Assembly (NCBI RefSeq): GCF_048544455.1
Contig: NC_133536.1
Coordinates: 32,800,152 to 32,864,151 of the forward strand
Length of the DNA stretch: 64,000 nt
Source of the DNA: Silene latifolia
Taxonomy: Eukaryota; Streptophyta; Magnoliopsida; Caryophyllales; Caryophyllaceae
Reading direction: 5' to 3'
Made by a program: the position numbers and the translations under genes
Notes under the pieces: model-generated
The model's database searches: none
Told to the model about the DNA's origin: nothing
Seen by the model: the letters and a program-made list of their open reading frames with translations, nothing else
Shown here: one piece after another, positions 25,664 to 37,542 of the stretch
Numbering within the stretch: the first letter of the stretch is position 1
Layout: each line of letters begins with the position of its first letter

Positions 25664-26288
25664 AGTCCTTGAGGAATCGCCGGTCTCTAGGGAGACTCCG
25701 GTCTCCTTTTCGCCGGTCTTAGAAAAAGATGCGCATCCTTCCTTGAAGCTTGTAGAAGACGAAAAGACTGTATGGGAATCCGGGCGTCTTGGGTACGGGA
25801 CGGGCGGATTTGGGTGTTTCTGGACGGGCGTCCAGAAGGGGAAGACGGGTGGATTGGGCGTGTTTTGGACGGGCGTCTTGTGGAGGAGACGCTCGGATTG
25901 TGGGTGCTGGACGAGCGTCTTGAGGACAATCCGCCCGGATTGTCTTACAGTTTCGTTCCTTCTTCTTTTCTTCCTTTTTCTTCATAAAATCCTTGAGGAT
26001 TTCCTCGGGGATGTAAGGATCTTTTCTCATCATTGCCCATCTACTATGGTATGTACAAAGGCCTTCTAATCTTGTCTCTCCTTGATGCTTGGTCATTGAA
26101 TTCAATCAATTTAGCTTCATTTTGCCATGAAAATGCAAGGTTTGCACTCTTTTCCTACCAAGGACACAAAACCTCAAAGAATATGCAAAACAAAGGACTA
26201 AAGACAATAAATGACCCAAATATGCACTAAAAAGCATGGGAACAAGGCTAATTCGGGGACTAAATGTGCTTAAATTATGGTCACATCA
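25664..26288 (-). repeat. Athila-2 3' LTR, truncated
   Basis: 625 bp of an LTR about 1.75 kb long, starting (on the - strand) TGATGTGACC at 26288. Homology to the intact LTR stops at GGAATCGCCGG..AGGACT (25664). Beyond it is Athila-1 gag, so the rest of the LTR and probably part of gag were deleted. It differs from the 5' LTR by an 18-bp indel in the GACCGG repeat. Confidence 0.9.
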
Positions 26289-27475
26289 AATATCCCCAAA
26301 CCGAACCTTTGCTCGTCCCGAGTAAAGAGGTGACAAAGACTAGGACCGTTATTTAAACTAACCTAATAGCATAGCCGATATGAGACAATAAGCGGGTCTC
26401 ACTCCGCCCCTTCAACTCACAACAAGACAACCATGAGGTAGGATGCCTTCTTGCAAGGCAAGGTGGGTCTTGCCAAAATGGCGACACATCCAAACATTAA
26501 GCACACAAAATCAAGTGATGGATGCATCTACAAAATAATAGCCACTTTCCTCATCTAAGTGGCGGAAATTATCTACAAGGGAAGCAATTCAAGGGTACAC
26601 ACTCCTTCATAGATGCAATTTCTTCAAACTACTAAGCCTAGAAGGATACCAATAAATCACCTCCAAGTTGTGTCAAGCTAGAGTACCTTTGTCCTCAATC
26701 GTTAAATTCTTTTGTCAAGAATAGACTCCCTATGGTGTTAGAAACACTGGAGGATCGCGGAATTCCCCCTCTTGCCTAGACAAGAAGAAGGGTCGTCCCC
26801 TCTCTACCATGCACAAAAATGGATACGATGGATAAAGGGATCGATAGATTTGAGTTTCATTTTGGGAGTTTGCTTTGTTATTTTTCCCCCCAATTTCTTG
26901 TGGCATATAACATTTGAGAACACGTTCTTGCCATTTCTTTTGATTTTCGGCTTTTCAACACTTGACAACTTTTGGCATTTCTTTTGAACATTTTCAAAGT
27001 CACCCCATATGTAGCGAGGGTGGCTTATATTTGAAGCTTTAGGAGTTCTATTTTTGCTCCTCTTTTCAATTGATGCAATTTGCAAACTTTTTGACTTTTC
27101 ATTTCATTTCTTGAAATCAAATTGTTGAACAATTTTTGTGCCCATTCCCTTTTTGATGACAAAATGTGGTAGAATATGGATGATGGTTGCATGGTTTCAA
27201 GGGTCACCTAGGAATAAACGGTAGCCAAGGAGTTATCACACCACAAGGTACTCTTGACTAGGCCTTAATCCATGGGTCAAAGGATACTAGCATGACACAT
27301 CCTAGGGTGTTTTAAAAGTATTCTAAAAAGCAAAGTCTTAAGAAGAAAAAGCATCTACTAGGGCCTATATACACTTGTCAAGCTTCCCAAGTAGACGGTT
27401 TCACAAAATTTTTCTAACATGCAAACTACATGCCATGATGCAACTAACATATATACATCCTAATGCATATGCTTT
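26289..27475 (-). mobile_element. Athila-2 3' non-coding region, distal part
   Basis: It ends in the polypurine tract GGTTCGGTTTGGGGATA next to the 3' LTR. It joins 47795 across the Copia-2 insertion. No coding sequence is seen. A strand-biased stretch at about 26930-27170 resembles the purine/pyrimidine tract in the tails of the other Athila families. Confidence 0.8.
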
Positions 27476-29141
27476 TGTTGGACCATATAGATATATGATT
27501 AAGTTTTGATAATGACAAGTGTATGTTTTATTTTATATACTCTTGCTTGTAATTGTTTGTTCAAGTCTTTGTTAGATTAACTTAGGTTTACAAGTTTAGC
27601 AAGTAATGTTATAGCTCTCTTAGCTATAACATTGAAGATTTGTGAAGCGTCATTCAAGTCATGTTATAGCAGCTTGAGCTATAACATTAGAAGTTCTTAA
27701 GGCATCATAAGCAACTGTAACAAGTTTCGAGTATGATGATCATTCAAGCAAAAGGCTAGATCAAGTCTTTAACAAAGCTCAAGATGAAGAGCTTTTGGTC
27801 AAGATAAAGAGAAGATCCTTTACTGAAGATCTCCAGGAAGATTAGTTAGTATAGGTCTTCATCTAATGACGGTATCTTAAGATAAGAATATTGGGAAGTA
27901 AAGTTATAGCTATTTCACTTATAACTTTACTGACCAAACTTAAAGTTATAGCTGTTTCTACTATAACTTTAGGTAGCATTTTAAAGGCACGATTTTAATA
28001 GTTTTAAAATCATTTTTCAAAGAGTAAAATTCTCTTAAACATATTTCGAAATCTTTTGTATATAGTAGAGTTGAATTATGGGTTATTATAATTGGTGACT
28101 TGCATATTCCTATTGGTTAGTAAAACGACTTATGGGTCGTCATGCTACCTAGGGTTTGCTAGTCTATCTAATCTAACCCTAATCCAAGGAGATAGGTTTT
28201 ATCCAAGATGGACACGGGCCTAGGGTTTCAGCCGTGAGCTGCAAACCCTTGGGGCGTGTGAGGTTGTTGAGATTAAGTAAACTATCTAATCAAATCTAGC
28301 TTATATTTATATAAGATACTTTCCTATCTTTATAATATATGATTTGATTTGTTTATTTATCCTAACATCTTAAAGATATAGTTTTACTTGTTAAATAAGA
28401 TTTACTTTTATCTTATTTACCTAAAACTAAATTATCTTGGATTAAATTCAGGGAAGAGATAAAAATTTATCTCTTATACCCTTGCCGCCTATTCTACGAC
28501 ATTCTAGGGTTTCGTGCAAACCCTAGTACCCACTTCTACTATAAATACAATTGATCATTCTTCATTTATCTAAGCTTTTCGAAATACAAGAAACTTTTCA
28601 AAACATATTTAAGCTTAATTCTTAATTGTCTTATTGTTTTGTTTTAGAAAATATTTACGAAAAGTCGTGCTCTTCAAATTGCTTATCTTTCCTTAAGATT
28701 ACGTCATAAGATTATAGTACTTCATATTGTTTCTTACTCGTTCAATTGTGTGAACACTTAGAAGAACAATCAAGTGCTTTCTTAGTAACTTAAGATAGTC
28801 AAATCGAATATCTAGTGATATTCAAATCGAGTTATAGTTAGAGTTAACTATACGAGTTGGGTTGATAATTTTGTAATCCGGAGTAAGGTACTAAAATTAT
28901 TAATCGAGAATAGTGGACGTAGGCTTCGACGTGTGAAGCTGAACCACTTCAAATATCGTGTGTCTTTGCATCTTTCGTTTCAGTCATTTCATTCGTTCAT
29001 AATCAATTAGTTAATTAGTTAAAGTTTAATCAATAAACTTTAAGTAATTAATTACCTTGATATAAAATAAAAAGTAGGCATAATTTTTAAATACTCAATT
29101 CACCCCCCCTCTCGAGTATTTCGGGTGTGATAGACTCTTCA
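27476..29141 (+). repeat. Copia-2 (SIRE-like) 5' LTR
   Basis: 1666 bp, TGTTGGACC..GACTCTTCA. It is about 99% identical by eye to the LTR at 46132-47794. The TGCTT target duplication is at 27470-27474 with one extra T before the LTR, and again at 47795-47799. It contains four inverted doublets GTTATAG-N9-CTATAAC (one imperfect) starting at 27608, 27663, 27903 and 27945, each exactly 23 bp end to end. Confidence 0.93.
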
Positions 29142-29475
29142 ATTGGTATCAGAGCCGGGGCCTGTGCCGGTGGGCAGCGAGGACGCTGCCTTCTCCTTTG
29201 GGGAGGAGGGAAGGTGACCTTCCCACATCGGTAGAAGAGGGGAACGAAGCATGGTTTATAATCATGTGGCTACCTCTTCCTAATGTGACGCGTTTTAAAG
29301 CCGTGAGGGGGTTGTGTCTCCCAGAGCGGACAATATCACGTTACCAAGTTACCTTGGGCTGTTACAATTGGTATCAGAGCCTCGTGCTCTTGATTGCCTA
29401 ACCGCAAAGAGGCTAGATCCGTCTATCTTTTTATCTTTTTATTTTATTTTTATTCCGCTGCCTTACACGTGTGAA
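29142..29475 (+). other. Copia-2 leader with two primer-binding sites
   Basis: A perfect initiator-Met primer-binding site TGGTATCAGAGC lies 2 nt after the LTR (29144-29155). A second perfect copy is at 29369-29380. The sequence between contains CCCACATCGGTAG, ACGCGTTTTAAA and GGGCTGTTACA, which I recognise as the body and end of a small TRIM-type LTR found widely in plants. The second site is therefore probably its own primer-binding site, carried in by insertion. Confidence 0.75.
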
Positions 29476-31584
29476 ATGGACTCCAAGTATCTAAAGTGTC
29501 CCGTCTTTGATGGGAAGAATTATGGACTTTGGAAAAACATGATGACACACTACATAAAAGGACATGATTGGGAGTGCTGGACGATTATAAGGAACGGACC
29601 ACACAAAATTTTGGTCGCATCTTCGGAAGGCACTACCTATGAGAAAAAGGAAGAAGACTATGTTGAGGCTGATTACAAGAAGGCTGAGAAAAACTCGAAA
29701 GCGATAAGCCTGTTACAAAACGGCATGACATCGACTGAATTCGATCGTTTTTCTTCTTGCACTTCAGCCAAGGAAATATGGGATGGTCTTGAGTTGGCCT
29801 ATGAAGGAACATCGGTACCGTAAGGAAATATCGCATTGATTTGCCGATTCAAAAATATGAACTCTTCGAATGGAAAATAATGAATCACTTGATAGCATGT
29901 CAAAGACGATTTTCTACTATAGTCAATGAGCTCAAAAATCTTGGTAAAACTTTCAACTCCGAGGATATTGCTAGAAAAGTACTTAGGAGTTTAACCAAGA
30001 AATGGCGTCCCAAGGTCACGGTTATGGAAGAAGTAAGAGATCTCACTTCTCTCCCTTATGCAGAACTCATTGGTGCTCTTATGGCTCATGAACTCGTCTT
30101 GGATAACGATGAGGCCGAGTCCAGTAATAAGAAGAGCATGGCTCTACAAGCTTCTGCCAAGGAAAAAGGAGATGTAGAAATAGAGGACGAAACGGTCTTG
30201 TTTGCTAAACGATTCAACAAACGCATTTTCAGAAATAAGCAAGCAAAATCGTTCAATAACAATAATAATAAGTTCACCAACAAGAAAGTTTCAGAGTCAA
30301 AGAATACGTTTGCTAATAGAGGATGCTTCAAGTGTGGAGAATCCGGTCATATGATTAAGGATTGTCCCACATGGGAGAAAATTAAGGATAAAGCAAAACG
30401 TGAGAAGACTAAAAGGGAATTCAAGCAAGTAATGATAGCATCTTGTTGGGGAGACCTAGACCCTGAGAACGACGAAGCATCAGAAGAAGAAGAAGAAGTT
30501 GCTAACCTATGCTTAAGCAACGTCGCCTTGACCTCTTCTCGGATAATGACAAAGATAGTGTGGACTCCTCTGCTTTGCTTCCTAGGAGACTCCGATTCAG
30601 AAGAAGAAGATGAGGTAAGCTATCTTGAACTTAAGAAGAGGGTTAAGAATTTGTCCAAGAATGCCTTAATAGAATATTTTGAGCAATCTCTTGATAAGTG
30701 TCACGAACAAGAGATGGAATTGAAAGACTTGAAAGAACAAATTCTTGATATCGCCAAGAGAATCAACTCCTTAAAGCAAAAGCCAAAAAGCTCAAATCTA
30801 AAGTTACAAATAATACGGCTACAACTTCGAGATACGACAAATGTTGAGAAGAAGGCTCTTGAGTCTAAAGTTATAGCTAATGAAGCTATAACCTCAGACC
30901 TAAAACTCAACATTAAGCATCTTCAAGCCAAAGTTATAGCTAGTGAAGCTATAACATTGGAAGTGAGGAAAGTCAAAGAGCTTCTTGAGTCCAAGGCTAC
31001 GGCTACAGAAACCATAATTTCAGATCAAAAGAAGGAGATTGAATCTCTTACTCAGCAATTAAGGGAATCTAAGACTGTTCTCTCAAATACTAAAAGAACG
31101 CATACCGAAATGGTTCGAGTTCTTAATGATAGATTCCAGAACTTTCGTAACAACTATGAAGAGACTCATCGCCCGGAAGTCATAGAGTCAGACCATTCTA
31201 AATGCAACAAAGAAATAGAATCCCTAAAAGAATTACTCTTGCATGCTAGAAAGGTTCATGAGAAATGGGAAGGTAGCACACGTGTTCTAAACTTCCTAAC
31301 TGAGCAATCCAGATAATAACATGAAAATGGGATTAGGACACGAGTGCTACGGTCGTAGAGATCACTCTAAATGCAAATCAACCCCTTCCGAACAAGACTT
31401 CAGAAAGAGAAAATATACAAATTTACCAGAATATTTGATTTGCAATTACTGTGGTCATCTTGGACATATCCAAGAAAATTGTGTCAAATATGCTCGGGAT
31501 TTAAGTAAAGGAATTGACTTTGTCAAAACATCGACACTATCTTCGAGGAAAGCACAAATACCCCATCTCAACCAAGTACCGTGA
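29476..31584 (+). pseudogene. gag: Copia-2 gag (nucleocapsid with two zinc knuckles)
   Basis: Starts MDSKYLKCPVFDGKNYGLWK, the typical copia Gag N-terminus. A 1-bp frameshift near 29815 moves the frame into the next block, which runs 491 codons to 31316. That block has the UBN2-type region, a zinc knuckle CFKCGESGHMIKDC (30324-30365), an acidic run and a long coiled coil. A second frameshift near 31316 leads to a second knuckle, CNYCGHLGHIQENC (31441-31482). The coiled coil contains KVIANEAIT and KVIASEAIT, encoded by two GTTATAG-N9-CTATAAC doublets (30870, 30933), plus a diverged third copy KATATETII. The size and coiled coil fit SIRE/Maximus elements. At least two frameshifts make it defective. 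Confidence 0.85.
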
Positions 31585-32170
31585 AAAACGCAACAATGAT
31601 CATCGTTGGTTCTACGATATGAGCTTCGATTTTAAAAAGGCTACCAAATCAAAACAAACACCGAGCCCTTCAAACAAGAGCTCCCCCCAAACAACCTGAA
31701 AGACCACGACATAAGGAACCCATAACTCAACCCAAGACGGTTCATAAACAAACCAATTCACCTCCAAAACGTAAAATCATAAAAAGAGTTTGGGTTAGAA
31801 AAGACCTAGTTTTTAGAGTGACTAACGTCCAAGGACCCAACTTAGCTTGGGTACCTAAAAATCGTATCTAATCATTTTGCGGTTGTGGTGAAAGAAAATA
31901 ATCTATGGTACCTTGACAAATGGATGCTCAAGGCACATGACCGGAGATATAAACTTATTTCTTTCACTTGAACCCTTTGATGGAGGTAAGGTCACATTTG
32001 GTGATAACAAGAAGGGTAAGATCATCGGTGTAGGTAAAGTTGGAATATCATCTTCTCATGCAATCAGTGATGTTTATCTTGTTAGTGGTCTCAAACACAA
32101 CTTACTCAAGATCTCTCAATTATGCGACAAAGGAAATAAAGTTGTTTTCCATTCAGATTCTGTCGAATAA
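31585..32170 (+). pseudogene. pol: Copia-2 protease, frameshifted in the active site
   Basis: At 31905-31950 the sequence reads WYLD then, one base later, NGCSRHMTGD. This is the copia protease signature (usually LDSGCSRHMTGD) broken by one extra A inside the catalytic D-x-G. The following frame (LEPFDGGKVTFGDN.., KISQLCDKGNKVVF) is the expected post-active-site region and ends at 32170, where another frameshift leads into integrase. Between 31585 and 31900 the coding is interrupted by stops. Confidence 0.85.
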
Positions 32171-32852
32171 TAATTGAAGGAACGAGTAGTGTTGTGCTTG
32201 AAGGACACCGTAGAAGGAATGTCTATATGATTGACCTAAATAACATTCCTACTAATTCATTCACATGCATGAAAGTAACGACAGATGATCCGTGCCTTTG
32301 GCACAAAAGATTTGCTCACATAAACTCAACAACATTGAATAAGCTAAAGAAATGGGATCTGGTTGAAGGACTTCCATCAATCAAATTCGATCAAGAAACT
32401 CTATGTGATTCTTGTGCCCGTTGCAAGCACGTTAGATCATCGTTCAAACCTAAGAGAATAGTAAGTACCAAGGAACCACTAGAACTCGTGCACATGGATC
32501 TTTGTGGCCCAATGAAGGTAAGAAGTAGAGGTGGATCCAGGTATGTCTTCGTTCTAGTTGATGATTATTCCAGATTTGTTTGGCCAATCTTTCTAAACTC
32601 AAAAGATGAGACTTTCGAGGAGTTTGCAGTTCTAATGAAACTTGCCCAAAATAAGTATAAATTAAAATTAATTTCCATTCGTACGGATCATGGCACCGAA
32701 TTTGATAATCAAGCCTTCATACAATATTGTAGGGAAAATGGTGTTGGGCATAACTTCTCAGCACCACGAACCCCACATCAAAACGGTGTTGTGGAACGTA
32801 TGAATAGAACATTGGAGGATATGGCACGCACGATGTTATTGTGTAGTGGCCT
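32171..32852 (+). pseudogene. pol: Copia-2 integrase, 5' part (split by Athila-3)
   Basis: This stretch holds the GAG-pre-integrase and integrase core. It has the HHCC zinc segment LWHKRFAHINS..CDSCARCK, then MDLCGP (first catalytic D), IRTDHGTEFDN (second D) and NGVVERMNRTLEDM (catalytic E, codon 32794-32796). The reading is open up to the Athila-3 insertion at 32852/32853, about 56 nt past the catalytic E. It resumes without frame loss at 41280, after the second target copy. Athila-3 alone disrupted this domain. Confidence 0.92.
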
Positions 32853-34355
32853 TGATGCGTGTCATTTATATGATGTTTTACATCTCTTTTTACACGCATT
32901 TCAGAGCTCATTTGTGTAATATTTGTTGCTTTTCTCCCTATTTCCGTCTACTTCCGTATTTTGTACTTTATTGCAGAAATGTGAAGAATTCGATGGGAAA
33001 TCAAGCCAAATCCGCCCCCGAGTAATCTGCATTGCAATTGACGTAAGGAATCACTTAAGGAACGAGCTTGGTGCACGATCCAAGGCCCAAAAGACAAGTC
33101 CACGAGAATAAAGAAGTCAAGTAGCAGCTCACTCGGTCGATCGACTAGTCACATCAGTCGATCGACCAACTATCGGATCACAGAAGCTACTGTTGCTGAG
33201 GAGCAGTCGATCGACCAGCCTTCGTAGTCGATCGACCAGATTTCTTTACCTGACGAGAATTAGAAAGTCGTGAATCTCAAGGCCCGTGAAGTTTAGGTTT
33301 TAGAAATAAGTTGTTGCGTTTATTTTCTATATAACGTAACACCAACATCAAGTCTAGATATTCAGAAATTTACATCAAGTTTTAGCATTAGGTTTTCATT
33401 CAAAGTTCTTTATCGAATAATTAGGGTTTGGAATTATCGTGAGCATCGAAATTCGGTTCTTATTAATCAACCTTACCCCTGCAATTCGGTATTTCTCCTG
33501 TCTACTTTCAGTTTACGTATTTTGCTAATAGATTAGAATTGATAGTTAGTGTTCCCAAGCCAATTATCGTTTCATCATCATTGTTATTTATCTTAAGCAT
33601 GAATTCCGTAATTGTCATAAGTTTTATTGTTGTTTTTACCTTCATCATGAGTAGCTAAATAGCTTGTGCTAGGATGTAGGCGATTTATGGTTAGGCAAAG
33701 ATTAGATTAGACACGGACTGAACCCGCGTGTCAGTCGATCGACTGACATAGTTGGTCGATCGACTGACCTTGTAAGGTTACCCCTCGTTTTAATTGTTTT
33801 TAATCTTGTATTTAACGAATCGAATGCATGCGACCAGTTAGATACCTATTTTGTGACCGACCCATTAGATCGAAAGATAGGGTAGGTTATTTGACCATCA
33901 ATTAATTCGACTAAACTGTGCTAAGATCGAAAGATAGGTATAGTTTAGACCATTAGTCGCTTTTCAGCACGAAAGTTAGTATTAGTGACATTAGGGACCT
34001 TTAGCGAGATCGAGAGACGCTATTTGTTAGGAGTGGACCAAGAGGACCTCTTATTTCCCGCCTTACCTGTGTTTATTTCAGACCGACTTAGTTGCTGCCG
34101 CCGAAGCTATAATGACCCGATCATCCTAGTACCCTTCTTTTATCTGTTTAATTCATATTTTTAGTTTATTTTCCTTTTATTGCCATTAGCTATAGAACAA
34201 TTCAATTCAACCCCTATAATTGCTACCTTAGACTTTCATTAGACAACTAAAGTTTACAACTGCCTCCTTGCGGATCGACCCTGTTACCACTAGCCTAGGT
34301 TAGTCTTAATAGGAATTATAAATTTTATCTTTGGTACTCACAACGACGGGTATCA
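32853..34355 (+). repeat. Athila-3 5' LTR
   Basis: 1503 bp, TGATGCGTG..GGGTATCA. It contains three TCGATCGA doublets, each 21 bp start to start: 33137/33158, 33207/33228 and 33735/33756. It also has two copies of GATCGAAAGATAGG near 33880 and 33927. Confidence 0.95.
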
Positions 34356-34360
34356 AATTT

Positions 34361-34378
34361 TGGCGCCGTTGCCGGGGA
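34361..34378 (+). promoter_or_regulatory. Athila-3 primer-binding site
   Basis: TGGCGCCGTTGCCGGGGA, 5 nt after the LTR. This is the usual Athila/Tat-lineage primer site, thought to pair with tRNA-Asp. Confidence 0.9.
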
Positions 34379-34478
34379 GGCAATAGTCCTAATTTTAGTT
34401 GTTTAATTTTCAGTCTTTCTTAGTTTAAGGAACATCCGTTCCTTAAACTGTTCTTATATTTTGTTGTAGTTTCCTCTT

Positions 34479-36170
34479 ATGCGCAGGTCACAGGGTGGAG
34501 AATTAGTACCATTGAACCCTGAGATTGAGAGATCCTTGCGCGAGTTGAGGCGAACACGACGAGTATTACCGACAGAGGAAGAGCCGAGTACTCACAAGCT
34601 ATCACGAGAACGAACTGTCAAGAAGACCCACAATCTTCACCCGTTTCCACTTCTTCACCGAGACAGCGATTACTTCTCCGGAAATTCCAGTCATGGCCGA
34701 GGAAGCGAGTATAGCTAGTTTTTCCGAGCCGACAGCCGACAATCTATACAAGGGGTTCGAGTTACCGGGAGATGCCAGAAATTCGAACCAAAGCCTGCTT
34801 ACATCACTATGGTCGAGAGAAATCGGTTTGGGGGAGCTGCAAATGAAGATGCAAATAGACATATGGAGACCTTTATTGACTATGCCGCTCTATTCCCCCA
34901 CCAGATGGCGTGACCCAGGATCAAATCAAAGAGACCATGTTCATCTTCTCCCTTCGTGATGCTTTGCAAGGGAGTGGTATAGAGATCGGACCGAGCCGCT
35001 CGAGATCACGATTGGAATACATTGGCATTGGCGTTCTACAAGAAGTACTTTTCCGCTTCAAGGACGATCGCTATTAGAGCCCAAATCACGGGTTTTAAAC
35101 AAGGGCCAGATGAGAATTTCCATGAGGCATGGGTCCGATTCAAGAAGTTAGTGCGAACCATACCGCACCATGGATTTGAAAAGTGGAGCTTGTGCAATCA
35201 TTTTTACAATGGGTTGTACGACGATTAGAGGGCCATTTTGGATGCTTTGCACCAATGGGAGATTTGTCGAAAATTTGGGAGCAACCAAGGGGTGGAAGAT
35301 CATTGACGATCTAGCTACCCACAAGGCCGAGTATGGGAATTCGAGAGGGAACTAGAGGAGAGCTGCTGAATCTTCCTCTGTTGCTGCACTTGAGGCTCTC
35401 ACCGCAAGATTTGACAAGTATGAGCTAGGAGGAGCCTCCAAGGGTGGGATATACCAAGTCAACGCTGTTTCAGACGGTCCCTTCCTTTGCGAAAGGTGTG
35501 GAGTAGAGGGCCATGTCTCGAAGAACTGCCCTAGTCCCTTTGAATCTTGTGCTGCCTTTCAACACTACAGGCAGAACAACACCTACTACGAGCCACCGCA
35601 TCCAAACTTGAGTTGGAGAGGCCAGAATGTTTTGAATCCAACTCAACCTCCGCCACAGCAGCAGCCATATGTACCTCCGCATCAAAAGCAACAGCAATAC
35701 CAAAAGCCTCCTTATGTGCCGCAGCAGCAACAAACGCAAAATTCTGAGTTTTCCGAGCTGAAAAATCTGTTGCTAAAGGAGTCCCAAGCAAGAGAGGCCG
35801 GGATGAAGTTGCTAGAGAGCCAAATAGCTCAGTTGGCTAGCAAGAGTAACACCCGAGCTCCTGGGCACCTACCCACTCAACCCGAGCAAAAGGAGACCCT
35901 ACATGCCATCACCTTGAGGAGCGGGTCCACCCTTGATGGTCCTGCCATGGTCGAGAAAGCTGTTGAGAAGAAGGAGGCAGATCCGAGTTCAAACAAAGTC
36001 AGAACGAATAAATCAAAAAAACAGTACGTCTGCCAGGTATTTCGATCGATCGATCAAGTACCTAGTCGATCGATCAAAACACGGGTTACTGAGCTTCGAA
36101 TCAGAATCCAATCGATCGATCGATGAGGGTAGTCGATCGACCCATATCACTGCTGATATTGAAGAGTTTC
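34479..36170 (+). pseudogene. gag: Athila-3 gag
   Basis: Starts MRRSQGGELVPLNPEIERSL. Several frames are needed to follow it. The retrotrans-gag core appears as LAFYKKYF, ITGFKQGPDENFHEAW, VRTIPHHGFEKWSL and FYNGLYDD (35022-35227, then an in-frame TAG). A zinc knuckle CERCGVEGHVSKNC follows at about 35489-35530, then a Gln/Pro-rich stretch (35600-35740), then [14 protein letters not shown]. The linker at 36040-36145 is built from TCGATCGA copies that encode repeated S-I-D-R / D-R-S-I units. At least four frameshifts or stops make it non-functional. Confidence 0.85.
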
Positions 36171-37542
36171 GTCCTTTAATGCCAAATAATTTACGAAACC
36201 ACTTGTTTCGGGGTACCACCGTCCCGAAAGTTTTGGGGGCAGACCCGAGTGCTGATGGGTCAGATCCGGCTCCGAAGTTCGATCCAATGACGGTTAATGG
36301 GTCTCATTTGAGACGGTCCGAGGAGGGGTCTAGCTTCAACAAAGAAAAGGTGACGGACTTCCAGCCAAAGTCCAAGGACGCTGGCGCGCGCGAATTAGAG
36401 GAGAGGGCTAAGGTGCTCCTTACAGCCCCATATCCGGAGAGACTCGTGCCAACCAAGGAACATGTATCTTTTAGCAAATTTGAGAAAGTTATTCGTAGCT
36501 TAAATGTTCAGGTACCCTTTCTTGAGTTAGTTAACCAAGTGCCAGCATATACTAAGTTTATGAAACAGTTGTTGTCAAAGAAAAAATCACTTGAACATGT
36601 TCATACTGTTGCGTTAACTAAAGAGTCTTGCTCTTACTTGTCTCACACTGCGCCCCATAAGTTAGAAGACCCGGGCAGTTTTTCCGTCCCTTGTAGCATA
36701 GACACCTTTTCTATCGAAAAGGCTTTATGTGATTTAGGAGCTAGCATAAGTGTCATGCCCTTAAGTCTAGCTAGGAAGCTTAAACGACCAGTTTGCTATT
36801 ACGAGATGACAGTCCAGATGGCCGACCGCTCTGCGGTCGAACCCATAGGAGTCCTAGAGGACATACCCGTCCAGATAGGGAAGTTTTTCTTCCCTGTCGA
36901 CTTTGTTGTCCTTGATATGCCTGAGGATGACCATATTCCCATCATTTTGGGAAGGCCATTTCTCGCACACTTCGCCGGTGCATCATCGATGTCGGTCTAG
37001 GTACCTTGACTTTCAAAGTGGGAAAACACTCTATTGTTTTTGCCCAGCCGGCTAAGAAAAAGGATCCCATGTGGCCTGTCACCTGTAACACGGTTTCTGA
37101 AAAGAAATCGTACTTTGTGCTTCCTGAATTGCCTATCCCTATTACTACTGCTGTGTTAACCCCTCCGCCCCAGACTGGGAGCAAGAAGGAGGAGAGACTT
37201 GTTGTTTTAGACATTGCAGGAGCTGGTTTGGGGAAGGAAGAGCAGTTGGATGCTCCAGCTGCGACAGAGCAGATCTTTTCAAGAGGCGGTCTTGGATGCC
37301 TAAGTTATGGGACCGACGAGGAAGTGGAAGATGAGCCCGTTAAGGTGAAATGGGCAGATTTGGAGTTCGACGATTCCAAGGAAATCCTTGATTGGGGAGA
37401 AGACGAAGCTGAACAGCTGAATTCTCCAACTGTCGAAGCTAAGAAGGGTGCAACTTATAAGATGAGCACCATTGAGGCTACCTCTAGCCGAGCCGTGTTT
37501 ACGAAGTGGGCCATACCGTGGTCCTTTTTGATCAACTATTAG
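36171..37542 (+). pseudogene. Athila-3 retropepsin and post-protease linker
   Basis: This continues gag through [20 protein letters not shown] to the protease [20 protein letters not shown] (catalytic D codon 36731-36733), MADRS and [12 protein letters not shown] frameshift near 36970 is followed by the expected IIDVG..LTFKVG segment and a 178-codon linker ending at 37542. After that there is no RT homology. Athila-1 and Athila-2 stop at the same place. Confidence 0.88.

Noticed and set aside
29144..29380. Possible tRNA genes suggested by tRNA-like sequence near LTRs
   Set aside because: Only the short primer-binding complement is present; no cloverleaf.
33137..33763. Regular short palindromes resembling a CRISPR-like array
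   Set aside because: Eukaryotic retrotransposon LTR; doublets rather than an array, no constant-length long repeats and no cas genes.
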